A stretch of DNA of 64,000 bases from assembly GCF_030067815.1 (NCBI RefSeq), contig NZ_CP125968.1, positions 1,418,001-1,482,000 on the forward strand, given 5' to 3'. Below, in pieces: positions 19,856 to 28,974 of this stretch. Made by a program: the position numbers and the translations under genes. Origin of the DNA: Sporosarcina thermotolerans (GTDB taxonomy: Bacteria > Bacillota > Bacilli > Bacillales_A > Planococcaceae). The notes beneath the pieces were generated by a model. That model made no database searches, was not told the origin of the DNA, and was given only the letters and a program-made list of their open reading frames with translations. Each line of letters begins with the position of its first letter. Position 1 is the stretch's first letter.

Positions 19856-19885
19856 AAGAAATAGAAGAGAGACCTTCTATTTCTT
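19856..19885 (-). terminator. Hairpin at the end of the deacetylase gene
   Basis: AAGAAATAGAAG pairs with CTTCTATTTCTT around AGAGAC. It overlaps the restored deacetylase stop codon at 19877-19879. Confidence 0.6.
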
Positions 19886-20745
19886 ATATGGAATATTTAA
19901 CAATTCAGGAACTGTGACAAATTCGTACCCTTGCTCTTGAAGTGCCGGGATAATTAGGTGAAGCGATTCAATTGTATTGGTTCATCTCCACCCGATTCTG
20001 CTCCATCGTGCATGAGAATAATCGCGCCTGGATGAATATTGTCTAACACCTTTGAAGCAATAACTTCCGGCGGGTCTTCCTGCCAATCCAACGAATCAAC
20101 CGACCAGGCAATCACGTAATAGTTCATGTCGCGAAGCTTTTCGACCAATTCATTGTATAAGAAGCCATATGGTGGTCTAAATAATTTTGTCCGGTAACCA
20201 ATAATGCCGTTAAGAGCATCTTCCGTTTTAGTTACTTCTTGCTCTAAGGTTTTGAGATCGGATTCTTTGACAAGGTTAGGATGGGAGTACGTATGGTTTC
20301 CGATTACATGCCCCTCGTTTTGATATCGCTTGACAATTTCAGGATTCGCAACGGCCCTTGAACCTAACACGAAAAATGTTGCTGGCACATTGTACTGTTT
20401 CAATACATCTAATACATCATTTGAAAAACGCGGGTCAGGACCATCATCAAAAGTTAAAGCAACTCGTTTTTGATCAGTAGGACCTTGTAAGAAAAAAATA
20501 TCTGGATACCGTTGTTGTAAAATTCTTAGGTCAACAGGCTGCTGAGGATCCCGCCCAGAATTTTCAGGTCCTCCGTCAAGGTCAGGTAAATCTTCTACCT
20601 GATCATCTTGTATGACTGCTTTCGACCATTCCTGCGATACATTTACCAAGGGTTCGACATTCGCATAAACAGTCAAGACTTCTGTTAAATGCAAACAAAA
20701 TAAAAACCCCGACACCAACAACCACTTGAATATTCGAACTTGCAT
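19877..20745 (-). CDS. Polysaccharide deacetylase, NodB homology (frameshifted near the C terminus)
   Basis: Metal-dependent carbohydrate deacetylase of the CE4 family, acting on peptidoglycan or chitin-like polymers outside the membrane. N-terminal signal segment (WLLVSGFLFCLHLTEVLTVY). NodB motifs: VALTFDDGPD, HTYSHPNL, RPPYGF, SVDSLDW and ILMHDG. The frame as given stops at 19954; in another frame the protein continues TNTIESLHLIIPALQEQGYE, FVTVPELLN and stops at 19877. One missing base near 19985 (GGAGATCGAACC expected) explains this. Restored length is about 289 residues. RBS AAGGAGATG lies before ATG 20745. Role in spore cortex or wall is not resolved. Confidence 0.85.
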
Positions 20746-20861
20746 CCATTCATCTCCTTTTTTATTCCATAACAGGGACGATTTATTATCACCATTGTTA
20801 TTTTTGACGAAAGAGAATTATTTATTCAAAAAGAGTGAACGGATTCTAATTCCTTAGTTTT

Positions 20862-20912
20862 TAGTACCAGGCTCAAACCATTCAGAACTAAACGAGTACT
20901 TGGTACACTGTC
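20862..20912 (-). repeat. Diverged reverse copy of repeat A
   Basis: GTACCAGGCTC, AACCATTCAGAACTAAACGAG and GGTAC in order resemble the reverse complement of repeat A, with several differences. Lies in the 20746-21011 spacer, which holds no gene. Confidence 0.4.
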
Positions 20913-21011
20913 ACTACGAAGCGGTTAAAGGGTATACTTGATAAAAAAAGGTGCATTATAGTTGTTGAATAGGTTCTCTTAAAGACGAGAAAAGAAAAGT
21001 AGGTGAACAAG

Positions 21012-21161
21012 ATGGGGAAATACCAATTGGATAACAAAGGCAAATCGGCAGTGACTAAATATCATGAAAAAAACAAGCCCGCCAAGTTTGATAAAAAGCA
21101 GCATCTTGAAAAAATGCGTGCCGAGTATTTGGAAAAAAAGCAAAAACAAACAGATAAATAA
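21012..21161 (+). CDS. Small basic hypothetical protein
   Basis: A 49-residue, very Lys-rich protein: MGKYQLDNKGKSAVTKYHEK, NKPAKFDKKQHLEKMRAEYL and EKKQKQTDK. TAGGTG lies 8 bases before the ATG and a terminator follows directly, so it looks like a real single-gene unit. No family recognised with certainty. Highly charged small proteins of this size in spore formers are often spore-core or nucleic-acid-associated; that is only a suggestion. Confidence 0.65.
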   Translation: MGKYQLDNKGKSAVTKYHEKNKPAKFDKKQHLEKMRAEYLEKKQKQTDK

Positions 21162-21169
21162 TAGTAATG

Positions 21170-21205
21170 AAAACATAGGAAGACTAAAATCTCCCTATGT
21201 TTTTC
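21170..21205 (+). terminator. Terminator after the small basic protein gene
   Basis: AAAACATAGG and CCTATGTTTT arms followed by TC. Confidence 0.75.
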
Positions 21206-21408
21206 TTCGTGTATAATTATATTTTATAACTTCTATAAAAGGAGAAATAGGATAGACATAGCAATCTTCAGTTTAAGGTGTTAGATTCTGTAACAATTCA
21301 AAATTCAATAAGTACCTAAAATTCAAATTGCATAGAAAGCTAAATGATAGGGACGGGGGTTTAGCCCCACCGTCTTGGCTTCGTTATTCGTTATAAGGAG
21401 AAGATATA

Positions 21409-21699
21409 ATGGGGATTTTACTCGAACTGATAGGTTCAATTGGGACACTTATTTTCTCTTCTATGAAAGATGTTACTGAAGAAGAAATTAACAAGAATAT
21501 CGGGTTTCTTGAACAATACGAATGGTTTCAAGCATTTATAGATGATGTACACACCAATAAGTTGATCCTCGAAAATGACAAGGTGCGACATGTCATTGGT
21601 AAAATAGACATTGAAAAGATGTGGAAAAATTCGTATCGGAATAAATTCAGGAAAAAGCTAAAAGTGGTGTTACAAAAACAGACGAGTAATCTTAGGTAG
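21409..21699 (+). CDS. Hypothetical protein
   Basis: A 96-residue protein with a hydrophobic N terminus (MGILLELIGSIGTLIFSSMK) and a charged helical remainder ending in a basic tail (RNKFRKKLKVVLQKQTSN). AAGGAGAAG lies upstream of the ATG. I do not recognise a family. It could be a peripheral membrane protein. Confidence 0.6.
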   Translation: MGILLELIGSIGTLIFSSMKDVTEEEINKNIGFLEQYEWFQAFIDDVHTNKLILENDKVRHVIGKIDIEKMWKNSYRNKFRKKLKVVLQKQTSNLR

Positions 21700-21790
21700 T
21701 TCTTAGAGGAAATCAATTATTCCTCTTGATACCATTGCATCAAAACTGTTTAGGCTCCAGATGGACCCTGCAATACAACAAAAGCATCGA

Positions 21791-22147
21791 CTATTCAGCT
21801 GCCGATGCTTTTTCCATTTGCCTTTGCAATTTATGCTTTTGATGATTCAAGCCCCATTCATGCATAGCAACTAAAATCGACTCTAAACTTCTTCCGTATT
21901 CGGTTACGGTATATTCCACTTTAGGCGGTACTTGTGCGTACACTTTACGTTCGACAATATCCTCTTCTTCCAATTCCCTTAATTGCTTTGTCAGCATTTT
22001 TTGTGTGATTTCTGGCAGACTTCGCTTCAACTCACTAAAACGCTGCGTTCCTTCTTTCATTAAATGCAATAAGATTAAGGGTTTCCACTTTCCTACTAAT
22101 ATATCCAATGCGTCATCAACACGACATAATTCCGGCTCAATCTTCAC
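21791..22147 (-). CDS. HxlR-family winged-helix regulator
   Basis: 118-residue DNA-binding protein of the HxlR/DUF24 family, dimeric winged helix. The conserved N-terminal CRVDDALDILVGKWKPLILL and the recognition segment RFSELKRSLPEITQKMLTKQ plus LRELEEEDIVERKVYAQVPP are present. Cys8 is at the position used as a thiol or electrophile sensor in many members. Divergent from the flavin oxidoreductase operon, which it probably controls. RBS GGGAGGAAT before the ATG. Confidence 0.92.
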   Translation of the reverse strand: MKIEPELCRVDDALDILVGKWKPLILLHLMKEGTQRFSELKRSLPEITQKMLTKQLRELEEEDIVERKVYAQVPPKVEYTVTEYGRSLESILVAMHEWGLNHQKHKLQRQMEKASAAE

Positions 22148-22180
22148 GTAAATTCCTCCCGAAACTCCATTAGTATCTTT

Positions 22181-22190
22181 TAGTATACTA
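22181..22190. promoter_or_regulatory. Candidate HxlR operator palindrome
   Basis: TAGTATACTA is a perfect palindrome in the 136-bp gap between the divergent hxlR-type and oxidoreductase genes, and related TAGTAT and GTACTATTAG words occur on both sides. Confidence 0.4.
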
Positions 22191-22283
22191 TACCACTTTC
22201 AAGTGCGTACTTCACATAAAGTGCTATTAGCGTACTATTAGAGATAGGAAATAAAATATTGTTTTCCGAAAGGATGAACGAAT

Positions 22284-23339
22284 ATGGAAAAATATCGTAT
22301 AGATCCCAAAAACGGATTAGAGTTCGGCTTATATACACTCGGAGATCATATTCCGAATCCACATACCGGGGAGAGAATCCCTGCACAACAACGTATCCAA
22401 GAGATTATTGAACTGGCAACTTTAGCAGAGCAAGCGGGCATCAACTTCTTTAGCGTCGGAGAAAGTCATCAAGAGTTCTTTACAACCCAAGCACATTCAG
22501 TCGTTTTAGCCGCGATTGCACAAGCGACAAAGACTATTAAGCTGTCGAGTGCTTCGACAATCATTAGTACTTTGGATCCTGTTCGCGTATATGAAGATTT
22601 TGCGACGATTGATTTGATTTCAAATGGACGTGCTGAAATTATTGCTGGCCGTGCATCGCGTGTCGGGTTATTTGATTTGCTCGGATATGATCTAAGGGAT
22701 TATGAAGAGTTATATGAAGAGAAATTTGATTTATTAGTGAAAATAAATGAAGAAGAGATTGTGAACTGGAGCGGGAAATTCCGTGCGCCTCTGAGAGATG
22801 CAAAGGTTATTCCTCGTCCTTTAAACGGTTCACTTCCGATATGGCGTGCTGTCGGTGGCCATGCTGCAAGTGCGATTAAAGCAGGGATTGCGGGTGTGCC
22901 GATGCAAATTGCAATGTTAGGTGGCCCAGCTGCTAACTTTAAGTATTCAGTTGACGCTTACCGACAAGCAGCTCAAGAGTATGGACATGATCCGTCGACT
23001 TTACCTGTTGCCACTGCCGGGTTTTTCTATGTAGCGGAAACAACACAACAAGCTCAAAAAGAAGTATACCCACACGTCAATTTAGGAATGGAGCTCATAA
23101 ACGGTCAAAGCTATTCAAAACGGGGCTTTGCGCAAGGGGCAGACAATCGTGATGTTTTGAATGTCGGTAGTCCGCAGCAAGTGGTCGAGAAAATCCTATA
23201 CCAACATGAACTATTTGGTCACCAACGGTATATTGCACAAATGGACTTTGGTGGAGTGCCGTTTGAAAAACTAATGAAAAACATTGAGTTCATTGGCAAT
23301 GAAATTTTACCAGCAATTAAAAAGCATACAGCGAAATAA
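22284..23339 (+). CDS. LLM-class flavin-dependent oxidoreductase
   Basis: Luciferase-like FMN monooxygenase, 351 residues. The N terminus GLEFGLYTLGD, LAEQAGINFFSVGESHQEFF, SSASTIISTLDPVRVYEDFA and RAEIIAGRASRVGLFDLLGY follow the family pattern (FMN-binding TIM barrel). It would use reduced FMN from the reductase encoded 15 bp downstream. GAAAGGATG lies upstream of the ATG. Substrate unknown; the HxlR regulator suggests induction by an aldehyde or quinone electrophile. Confidence 0.92.
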   Translation: MEKYRIDPKNGLEFGLYTLGDHIPNPHTGERIPAQQRIQEIIELATLAEQAGINFFSVGESHQEFFTTQAHSVVLAAIAQATKTIKLSSASTIISTLDPVRVYEDFATIDLISNGRAEIIAGRASRVGLFDLLGYDLRDYEELYEEKFDLLVKINEEEIVNWSGKFRAPLRDAKVIPRPLNGSLPIWRAVGGHAASAIKAGIAGVPMQIAMLGGPAANFKYSVDAYRQAAQEYGHDPSTLPVATAGFFYVAETTQQAQKEVYPHVNLGMELINGQSYSKRGFAQGADNRDVLNVGSPQQVVEKILYQHELFGHQRYIAQMDFGGVPFEKLMKNIEFIGNEILPAIKKHTAK

Positions 23340-23354
23340 TAGGAGGGAAACATA

Positions 23355-23921
23355 GTGAAAGTTGTTGGGATATCAGGTTCCATCGTTGGTTCTAAAACAA
23401 GGACGGCGATGAATTATGTTGAAAAGAAAATAACTGAAAAGTACCCAGAGGCAGAATGGACACTCCTCGATTTAGCGGATTACACAATTCCATTCAGTGA
23501 TGGACGTAATTTCTTGGAATACGAAGGCGATACAGCGCATGTACTTCGAACGCTGATGGATGCGGATGCAATCATTATAGGGACGCCTATCTTCCAAGCA
23601 TCCATCCCTGCAACATTAAAGAATATTTTCGACCTACTGCCTGTGAATGCATTCCTTGATAAAGTCGTAAGCTTGTTCGTTACAGCTGGCACATCCAAAC
23701 ATTATTTAATTGCGGAGCAACAACTAAAACCAATCCTCTCGTATATGAAGGCACAAATCGTGCAAACGTATGTATTCATTGAGGAAAAAGATTTTCTCAG
23801 GAAAGAAATCGTCAATGATGATGTATTATTCCGCCTTGATCGGTTAGTTGAAGATACGGCAACGTTAACTGAAACGTATGCAAAAATCCGGGAAGAAAAA
23901 GAAGCCTCATATAATTTTTAG
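23355..23921 (+). CDS. NADPH-dependent FMN reductase
   Basis: 188-residue flavodoxin-fold reductase. KVVGISGSIVGSKTRTAMNY is the phosphate-binding loop, and GTPIFQASIPATLKNIFDLL is the family signature (G-[ST]-P-x-Y-x-x-x-[IM]-[PT]) with F for Y. Overall resembles the SsuE/MsuE group that supplies reduced FMN to LLM monooxygenases. GGAGGGAAACATA precedes the GTG start. It forms a two-gene operon with the LLM oxidoreductase. Confidence 0.9.
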   Translation: MKVVGISGSIVGSKTRTAMNYVEKKITEKYPEAEWTLLDLADYTIPFSDGRNFLEYEGDTAHVLRTLMDADAIIIGTPIFQASIPATLKNIFDLLPVNAFLDKVVSLFVTAGTSKHYLIAEQQLKPILSYMKAQIVQTYVFIEEKDFLRKEIVNDDVLFRLDRLVEDTATLTETYAKIREEKEASYNF

Positions 23922-23926
23922 TTGAG

Positions 23927-23986
23927 TGTTAGGTGTTAGGTTTTAGTAGATTTTGAAATGTTATAGAACCTAACACCCTGCACTTA
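23927..23986 (+). repeat. Repeat A copy acting as a hairpin after the FMN reductase gene
   Basis: GTGTTAGGTT and AGAACCTAACAC arms flank a TTTTGAAATGTTAT centre, ending ACCCTGCACTT as in the other copies. It has no T run but could end the operon. Confidence 0.65.
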
Positions 23987-23998
23987 TCTTCCCATACC

Positions 23999-24435
23999 TT
24001 ATTTGATTTCCTCAGCCAATTCTAAGATAATTCCCTCTGGACCACGAACATAGCATAATTTATAACTCTCTTCATATTGCTGTATCTCACTGAAGATTTC
24101 CGTACCCTTCTTTTTCAATTTGGCAACGATAGCTTCAAGATCTTCAACAGAAAATGCAATATGCCGGATCCCCAGTGTATTTGCAAAGGTTTCCTGAATA
24201 TCCTTTTCATCTGCTGGTTTGATAAATTTGATAAGCTCTATCCATGTCTGACCGTCTGGCGTACCAGTCCTACACACGATACTTTAGCGTCATTAAGCCC
24301 AACTGCATATCCCATCAACTCTCCTTCCAATTCCCATTCTCCTTTCACCGCAAGTCCAAAATCGAGAAAAAACTCTTTCGCGGCAGAAAGATCATTAACA
24401 ATAACACCCACATGATCTAATTTTTTGATCTTCAA
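23999..24435 (-). CDS. VOC-family (glyoxalase/methylmalonyl-CoA epimerase-like) protein, frameshifted
   Basis: Vicinal-oxygen-chelate fold protein built of two beta-alpha-beta-beta-beta repeats. First half MKIKKLDHVGVIVNDLSAAK and FFLDFGLAVKGEWELEGELM; second half GIRHIAFSVEDLEAIVAKLK and YKLCYVRGPEGIILELAEEI. The metal ligands expected in this family appear as H8, E in the first half, H (IRHIAF) and E (ILELAEE). The halves are in different frames, switching near 24270 by one base. Restored length about 145. GGAGGTATG lies before the ATG. Substrate cannot be told from the sequence. Confidence 0.8.
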
Positions 24436-24582
24436 TTTCCATACCTCCTATGTTCCTGTTATTTTGCAACATCCTGTATTCAAGTTCAAGTTTAAATTTC
24501 ACTTGCCTTTTTCCGTATGGAGATTTTTGGTATCTCTAATTACTGTATTAAGTGGGAATGTTTAATGGACATGACCCTTTAG

Positions 24583-24721
24583 ATGATCTACTTTCAATGG
24601 AACTGGAGCAGGTTTAGATTTAGTTAAAGAGGCTTACGAGTATTATATTGAGAAGGAAGAATGGGCTCCGAATGTGCGAAGGCAAAAGCTTGAAGGAATT
24701 TACTTTATGGTATTAAGGTGA
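24583..24721 (+). pseudogene. Short coding relic
   Basis: One frame reads STFNGTGAGLDLVKEAYEYY, IEKEEWAPNVRRQKLEGIYF and MVLR then stop, without a start. A nucleotide-similar and more decayed copy lies near 55590-55700 (CTACTTTCAATGGACATG...). No family recognised. The rest of 24436-24888 holds nothing I can identify. Confidence 0.4.
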
Positions 24722-24888
24722 TGAAAGCAACAAAAAGAAGATCGAATTCTCTCTATTTAGACTTGTACTTCTTTTTGTAAGATAGATTCAGAAATCCTGT
24801 TCGCAATTTTGAGAATAAAGTGATAGAATGGAAGGTACAGCGGCATACGGCGGATGGGCGGTTGGCACTCTGGAGTAAGGGGTGTTAT

Positions 24889-24999
24889 ATGGTGACATAC
24901 CAAGCAATGACACTGATGTTTCAGTTTGGAATGTTTCTTGTAGCAACGGCAACGACCATTGTAGCGATGATTACACTATACACCAAAAGAAAAAAGTAA
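24889..24999 (+). CDS. Putative holin-like toxin (Hol_Tox type, type I TA candidate)
   Basis: A 36-residue single-helix peptide: MVTYQAMTLMFQFGMFLVAT, ATTIVAMITLYTKRKK. Start TYxAMTLMFQFG, one membrane helix and a short basic tail are the pattern of the putative holin-like toxins common in Bacilli, which insert in the membrane and are usually silenced by an antisense RNA. Upstream AAGGGGTG is the ribosome site. The gene is followed by stem-forming sequence and a clear terminator at 25096. An antisense RNA would be expected from the opposite strand; I could not pin its promoter. Confidence 0.7.
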   Translation: MVTYQAMTLMFQFGMFLVATATTIVAMITLYTKRKK

Positions 25000-25095
25000 C
25001 TACCCTCCGCTAACCGGCAAGTAAGCAGGGCAGTTACTCTTGTAAAAACTCTCGTACTAATGGCCGACCGCACTTCATGCGGATGTTAGCTGACT

Positions 25096-25125
25096 GACTG
25101 GGTCTAAGCGCACCCAGTCTCTTTT
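25096..25125. terminator. Terminator of the holin-like toxin locus
   Basis: GACTGGGT and ACCCAGTC arms around CTAAGCGC, followed by TCTTTT. Confidence 0.75.
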
Positions 25126-25236
25126 ACTATATATTCAGTTTACCACAATCATACGAAGAATACACATGATCTAATAAGGGAACGGAATCAATAACTACTT
25201 AAATTTGAGTACCCGCCCGATATGAGGGGGAAACTT

Positions 25237-25278
25237 ATGAGTAGAAAGATTGGTATTTTAGTCATCCTTGGGTGTTAG
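25237..25278 (+). pseudogene. 5' fragment of a gene cut by repeat A
   Basis: AGGGGGAAACTT precedes ATG at 25237; the frame reads MSRKIGILVILGC and hits the TAG inside repeat A. The hydrophobic start suggests the beginning of a lost membrane or secreted protein. Confidence 0.5.
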
Positions 25279-25324
25279 GTTCTCGTTAAATTTCGAATTG
25301 TTTCAGAACCTGGAACCCGCACTT
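25270..25324 (+). repeat. Dispersed repeat A, typical copy
   Basis: GGGTGTTAGGTTCTCGTTAA followed by ATTTCGAATTGTTTCAGAAC, then CTGGAACCCGCACTT. Outer and inner arms (AGGTTCT / AGAACCT) form a hairpin with a palindromic AATTTCGAATT centre. Confidence 0.85.
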
Positions 25325-25355
25325 CAATATTGATCATTATGAATGGGGTGAAACG

Positions 25356-25649
25356 ATGAAAAGAACTCATAGTCTATTAATGATATTCGTTTTATTGTTG
25401 CTAAGTTCTTGTGGTTATGTCCCTTCAACTTACTCAGCTTCAATGTTAGTTGTAACTGAAAAAGGTAATACAAGCGACAAAGAGTATTGGATTAAAGCAT
25501 ATGACCCAAACAATCAAACAAAAGAGGAAGCATTTAAGCTTTTCGTTGATAGTGAAATTTTATGGGAAAACTTACAGGTTGATGAAGAGTACGTCTCTAA
25601 ATACGAGAAAAAAGGCAATCAACCATGGAGACTGACGGAGATAAATTGA
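25356..25649 (+). CDS. Small putative lipoprotein
   Basis: 97 residues with signal peptide and lipobox (LLMIFVLLLLSSCGYVP). The mature part is polar (KGNTSDKEYWIKAYDPNNQT). GGGGTGAAACG lies before the ATG. No family recognised. It lies between two copies of repeat A. Confidence 0.65.
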   Translation: MKRTHSLLMIFVLLLLSSCGYVPSTYSASMLVVTEKGNTSDKEYWIKAYDPNNQTKEEAFKLFVDSEILWENLQVDEEYVSKYEKKGNQPWRLTEIN

Positions 25650-25697
25650 ATATGTACAATCAACATTATGGTAAACAATACTGAGTAACATCATCTT

Positions 25698-25752
25698 GGG
25701 TGTTAGGTTCTCGTTAAATTTCGAATTGTTTCAGAACATGGTACCCTGCACT
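25698..25752 (+). repeat. Dispersed repeat A copy
   Basis: Almost identical to the copy at 25270, with AGAACATGGTACCCTGCACT at its right end. Confidence 0.85.
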
Positions 25753-25805
25753 ATTTATTAAAGGTTTTTATAAAGGAGATTATTGTTCTGAAAAATACAT
25801 CAAAA

Positions 25806-26069
25806 ATGAAGATAAATACAATGATATTGGTAATGATAATACTAACCTTGTATGCTTTTATAAGTTCTGCAGTGTACTACTATCCAGCTTATTCTATTGA
25901 AGGGTTAGATAGAGATTTTTATATGGACAAACAGTATTATGTGTTATTAGTGATAGTTCGAGGTATTATTTTTACAATATTATTTAACGGATTTTATTTG
26001 ACAATTAATTTTATAGTAAAAAGTTTATATAAAATATCTCACAAGAAAATTATCAAAAAGTATTTATGA
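25806..26069 (+). CDS. Small membrane protein
   Basis: 87 residues with two predicted membrane helices (TMILVMIILTLYAFISSAVY and YVLLVIVRGIIFTILFNGFY) and a basic C terminus (KISHKKIIKKYL). The best ribosome site, AAAGGAG at 25772, is too far from the ATG at 25806; an upstream in-frame CTG at 25788 could be the true start and would add LKNTSK. No family recognised. Confidence 0.55.
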   Translation: MKINTMILVMIILTLYAFISSAVYYYPAYSIEGLDRDFYMDKQYYVLLVIVRGIIFTILFNGFYLTINFIVKSLYKISHKKIIKKYL

Positions 26070-26118
26070 ATGGGTTGTTTGAAAAAGTTGTTTTCCACTT
26101 TATATTATAGCTATTCCA

Positions 26119-26210
26119 CGAACGGGGTGCTTAAGTTGAAAATCAAAGAGCCGATTAGATGGCTCTTTTTTCATTTTCAACTAACACGGCAGTTTAGTTG
26201 AAAAAGGAAG
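26119..26210. repeat. Dispersed repeat C with terminator-like stem
   Basis: GAACGGGGTGCTTAAGTTGA, then the hairpin GAGCCGATTAGATGGCTC plus T6, then TTTCAACTAACACGGCAGTT and TAGTTGAA. CAACTAA...TTAGTTG is an inverted repeat. Similar blocks occur at 37606, 38055, 39087 and near 61150-61370. Confidence 0.65.
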
Positions 26211-26257
26211 TACCGAAAAAAAAAACTGCCATATAAGAACGGGTTCGGTTTAACCTT

Positions 26258-26313
26258 TGGGTGTTAGGTTCTCGTTGAATTTCGAATTGTTTCAGAACCT
26301 GGTACCCTATACT
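26258..26313 (+). repeat. Dispersed repeat A copy
   Basis: GGGTGTTAGGTTCTCGTTGA followed by ATTTCGAATTGTTTCAGAAC and CTGGTACCC. It lies in the gene-free stretch before the PBP gene. Confidence 0.85.
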
Positions 26314-26436
26314 ATTACAAAATGAAGCTCGCCATGACAGATCAGTATGGCATGGTAGAATTTTCTTGTTGTAGTTCAGTTTGGTTTCTATGCTAAACTT
26401 GTATGTTCGAAAGGCAATGAAGAAGGTGGAATACAT

Positions 26437-28550
26437 ATGGGAAGAATGGAACATAAGCAGCAACAGAAACAATCGAAATTAAAGAAGAGATGGTCTAACT
26501 TAAAAAAACCTATCCGAATCCTATTAATCGGAATGATAGTTGTCGCCATTTGTGGATTGGTCATGTTGAATCGATTAATTGCATCAAATGATGTGAGTAA
26601 ACTGGAAGAAACTGAACCGAGACCGACGTTTATTTATGATCAAAACGGAGAGATCGTTAGTAAGATTTCAAATTCCAATATTGAAGGAGTTGCTTTGGAT
26701 CAAATTCCGAAAGAGCTGATTGAAGCAGTCATCTCTGTTGAGGATCAACAATTTTACAAACATGGTGGGGTTAATTATTTCGGGATTGCCCGGGCATTTA
26801 CCCAAAACATGTTACAAGGTGAAGTCGTTGCTGGTGGGAGTACAATCACGCAACAGCTTTCAAAAAATGTGTTTTTAACTCAGGACCGTACATACTCCCG
26901 TAAATTTAAAGAATTGCTTATAGCGAAGAATATTGAAAGAACGTATTCAAAAGATGACATCATGGAACGCTATCTCAACCAAATCTATTTCGGCGAAGGG
27001 GCATGGGTGTTCAACGGGCTGCGCAAATCTACTTTGGAAAAGATGTAAGCGAATTAACGTTAAGTGAATCTGCTACATTAGCGGGATTAATTAAAGCACC
27101 TACCCATTTATCTCCTTATAAAAGCATGGAAAAGTCGGTGCAGCGACGCGATATTGTTTTATCGTTAATGAAAGATGAAAAGTATATTAGTCAAGCGGAG
27201 TACGATGAAGCAATCGGACAAGAAATTGTGTTAGCCGATCCAACAATGCCGAATTATGAAGGGAAGTATCCATATTATATTGACCAAATCATTGACGAGG
27301 CGGTCAACAAGTACGGGCTAACGAAAAATGAAGTGTTAGCTGGAGGATTACATATTCATACAGCGTTAAATCCTGTCATCCAAGATGCCCTTGAAGAAGT
27401 CTATCAGGATGATCGTAATTTTCCAGAGAGTAAGTTAGATCAACTCATTCAAAGCGGTTCTGTCTTCTTGGATCCTAAAACTGGTGGAATTAGTGCATTG
27501 GTTGGGGGCAGAGGAGAATACACGTATGGTCGCTTTAATAATGCGACCCAGCTCGTTAGACAACCAGGATCGACCTTGAAACCCATTGCGGCCTACACAC
27601 CTGCGCTCGAGCAAGGCTATCAAATTTCGGATCTGCTCGTTGATGAACCAATCAACATTAATGGATATTCACCGAAGAATTTTGATAAGCAATTTAGAGG
27701 GCAAGTGACAATGTACGATGCAGTCACTCAATCGTATAATATCCCTCCCGTCTGGCTCCTAAATAACATTGGTATTGAAGAAGGCGTTCGCACTGTGGAA
27801 CGGTTCGGAATCCCATTGGAAGAACAGGATCATAATCTTGGCCTGGCATTAGGGGGCTTGCATAAAGGTACTTCACCCCTGCGTATGGCTCAAGCTTTTT
27901 CCACATTTGCGAATGATGGGGTCATGATGGAAGCCCATGCTATATTGGAAATAAAGGATTCGGAAGGCGAAGTCATTGGAAAATGGCGTGAACAGTCCCT
28001 AAAAGTAACAGAAGCGGAAGTTGCCCAGCAAATGACCTATATGCTAAAAGGTGCTGTAGAAGTTGGAACGGCCAAGAAAGCTCAAATTTCTGGGATGGAA
28101 GTAGCCGGTAAAACAGGCACCACCCAGCTGCCATTCACGGGTGTGGATGGATCGAAGGATCATTGGTTCGTCGGATATACACCAGACATCGTCGGTGCAG
28201 TTTGGTTGGGCTATGATAAAACAGATGCCGAACATTACTTAACATCAACGAGTAGTTTCACAGTACCACCAATTTTCGAGCAAGTCCTATCAAGATCGAT
28301 CAGTGAATTGCCTACAAAGAAATTTGATTTACCATTAATCGCGAAAATGAAAAAAGATTTAGAAGAACAGAAAGAAAAGTTGAAGGAGAAAGAACAAAAG
28401 CAAGAAAAAGAGAAAGAAAAAGAGAAAGGAAAACAGAAGAAGAAAGAAGAGAAGGAAAAGAAAAAAAGAGAGAAGAAAGACAAGAAGGAAAAGAGAAGGA
28501 AAAGAAGAAAAGAGATAAAAAAAAGGAAAAGAAATAGAAGACCAATTTGA
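26437..28550 (+). CDS. Bifunctional class A penicillin-binding protein (frameshifted)
   Basis: Membrane-anchored peptidoglycan glycosyltransferase/transpeptidase. One N-terminal helix (ILLIGMIVVAICGLVMLNRL), GT51 motifs EDQQFYKHGGVN and GGSTITQQLSKNVFL, then the transpeptidase motifs: SxxK as RQPGSTLKP, SxN as SYN (TQSYNIPP) and KTG as GKTGTT. The tail from about residue 640 is an extreme Lys/Glu repeat. The frame changes near 27010: one more G (GGGG run) restores NQIYFGEGAWGVQRAAQIYF. The tail frame may also be shifted near its end. A deleted second copy lies at 51018. ATG 26437 follows AAGGTGG. Resembles PBP1A/2c types with 700 residues. Confidence 0.9.
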
Positions 28551-28603
28551 GTAATAGGTTCTCATTGAATATTGAATTGTTCCAGAACCTGGCATCCATC
28601 ACT
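28550..28603 (+). repeat. Dispersed repeat A copy overlapping the PBP stop
   Basis: AGTAATAGGTTCTCATTGAA, then TATTGAATTGTTCCAGAACC and TGGCATCCATCACT. The repeat begins at the last base of the PBP stop codon, so it may have replaced the natural 3' end. Confidence 0.75.
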
Positions 28604-28616
28604 AATAATAACCAAG

Positions 28617-28663
28617 AAGCCTGTTTCTATGATCACTAAGTGATCTAAGATACAGGCTTTTTA
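28617..28663 (+). terminator. Terminator after the PBP gene
   Basis: AAGCCTGT ... ACAGGCTT outer arms with an inner GATCACTAAGTGATC stem, then TTT. Confidence 0.75.
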
Positions 28664-28974
28664 TTTCAGCTATAATTGTCTTTATTCAACCACCCCCAGT
28701 GATTTGTGGAGAGGTAAGCTTCTGTGGTTATCTGGTGCAGTTAAAAGAACAGATGAATCTACTTCGACAAAAGATTCTTCTATTATCAGTCCGATTACTG
28801 TCCGCTATTCTTTTCGCACAGTCCTTATTGCACTTATTGGTCGAACTACGAAACTTCCAATTAATCCGCAATTAAATCACAACATCTTCTCTACTTGTTA
28901 AGTAATATTTCGCCTTCGTTTAGCCGCCTGTAATTCAGGTGATAATTAGTTATACGTACGAAAGGAGTGACCAC

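Noticed and set aside
28235..28602. Minus-strand Ser/Phe-rich open frames
   Set aside because: They are the complement of the Lys/Glu-rich tail of the PBP gene. The same applies to the frames at 51472-51803.
28704..28901. Plus-strand 65-codon frame
   Set aside because: Half of it lies in the non-coding duplicated upstream region seen again at 44365; no ribosome site.
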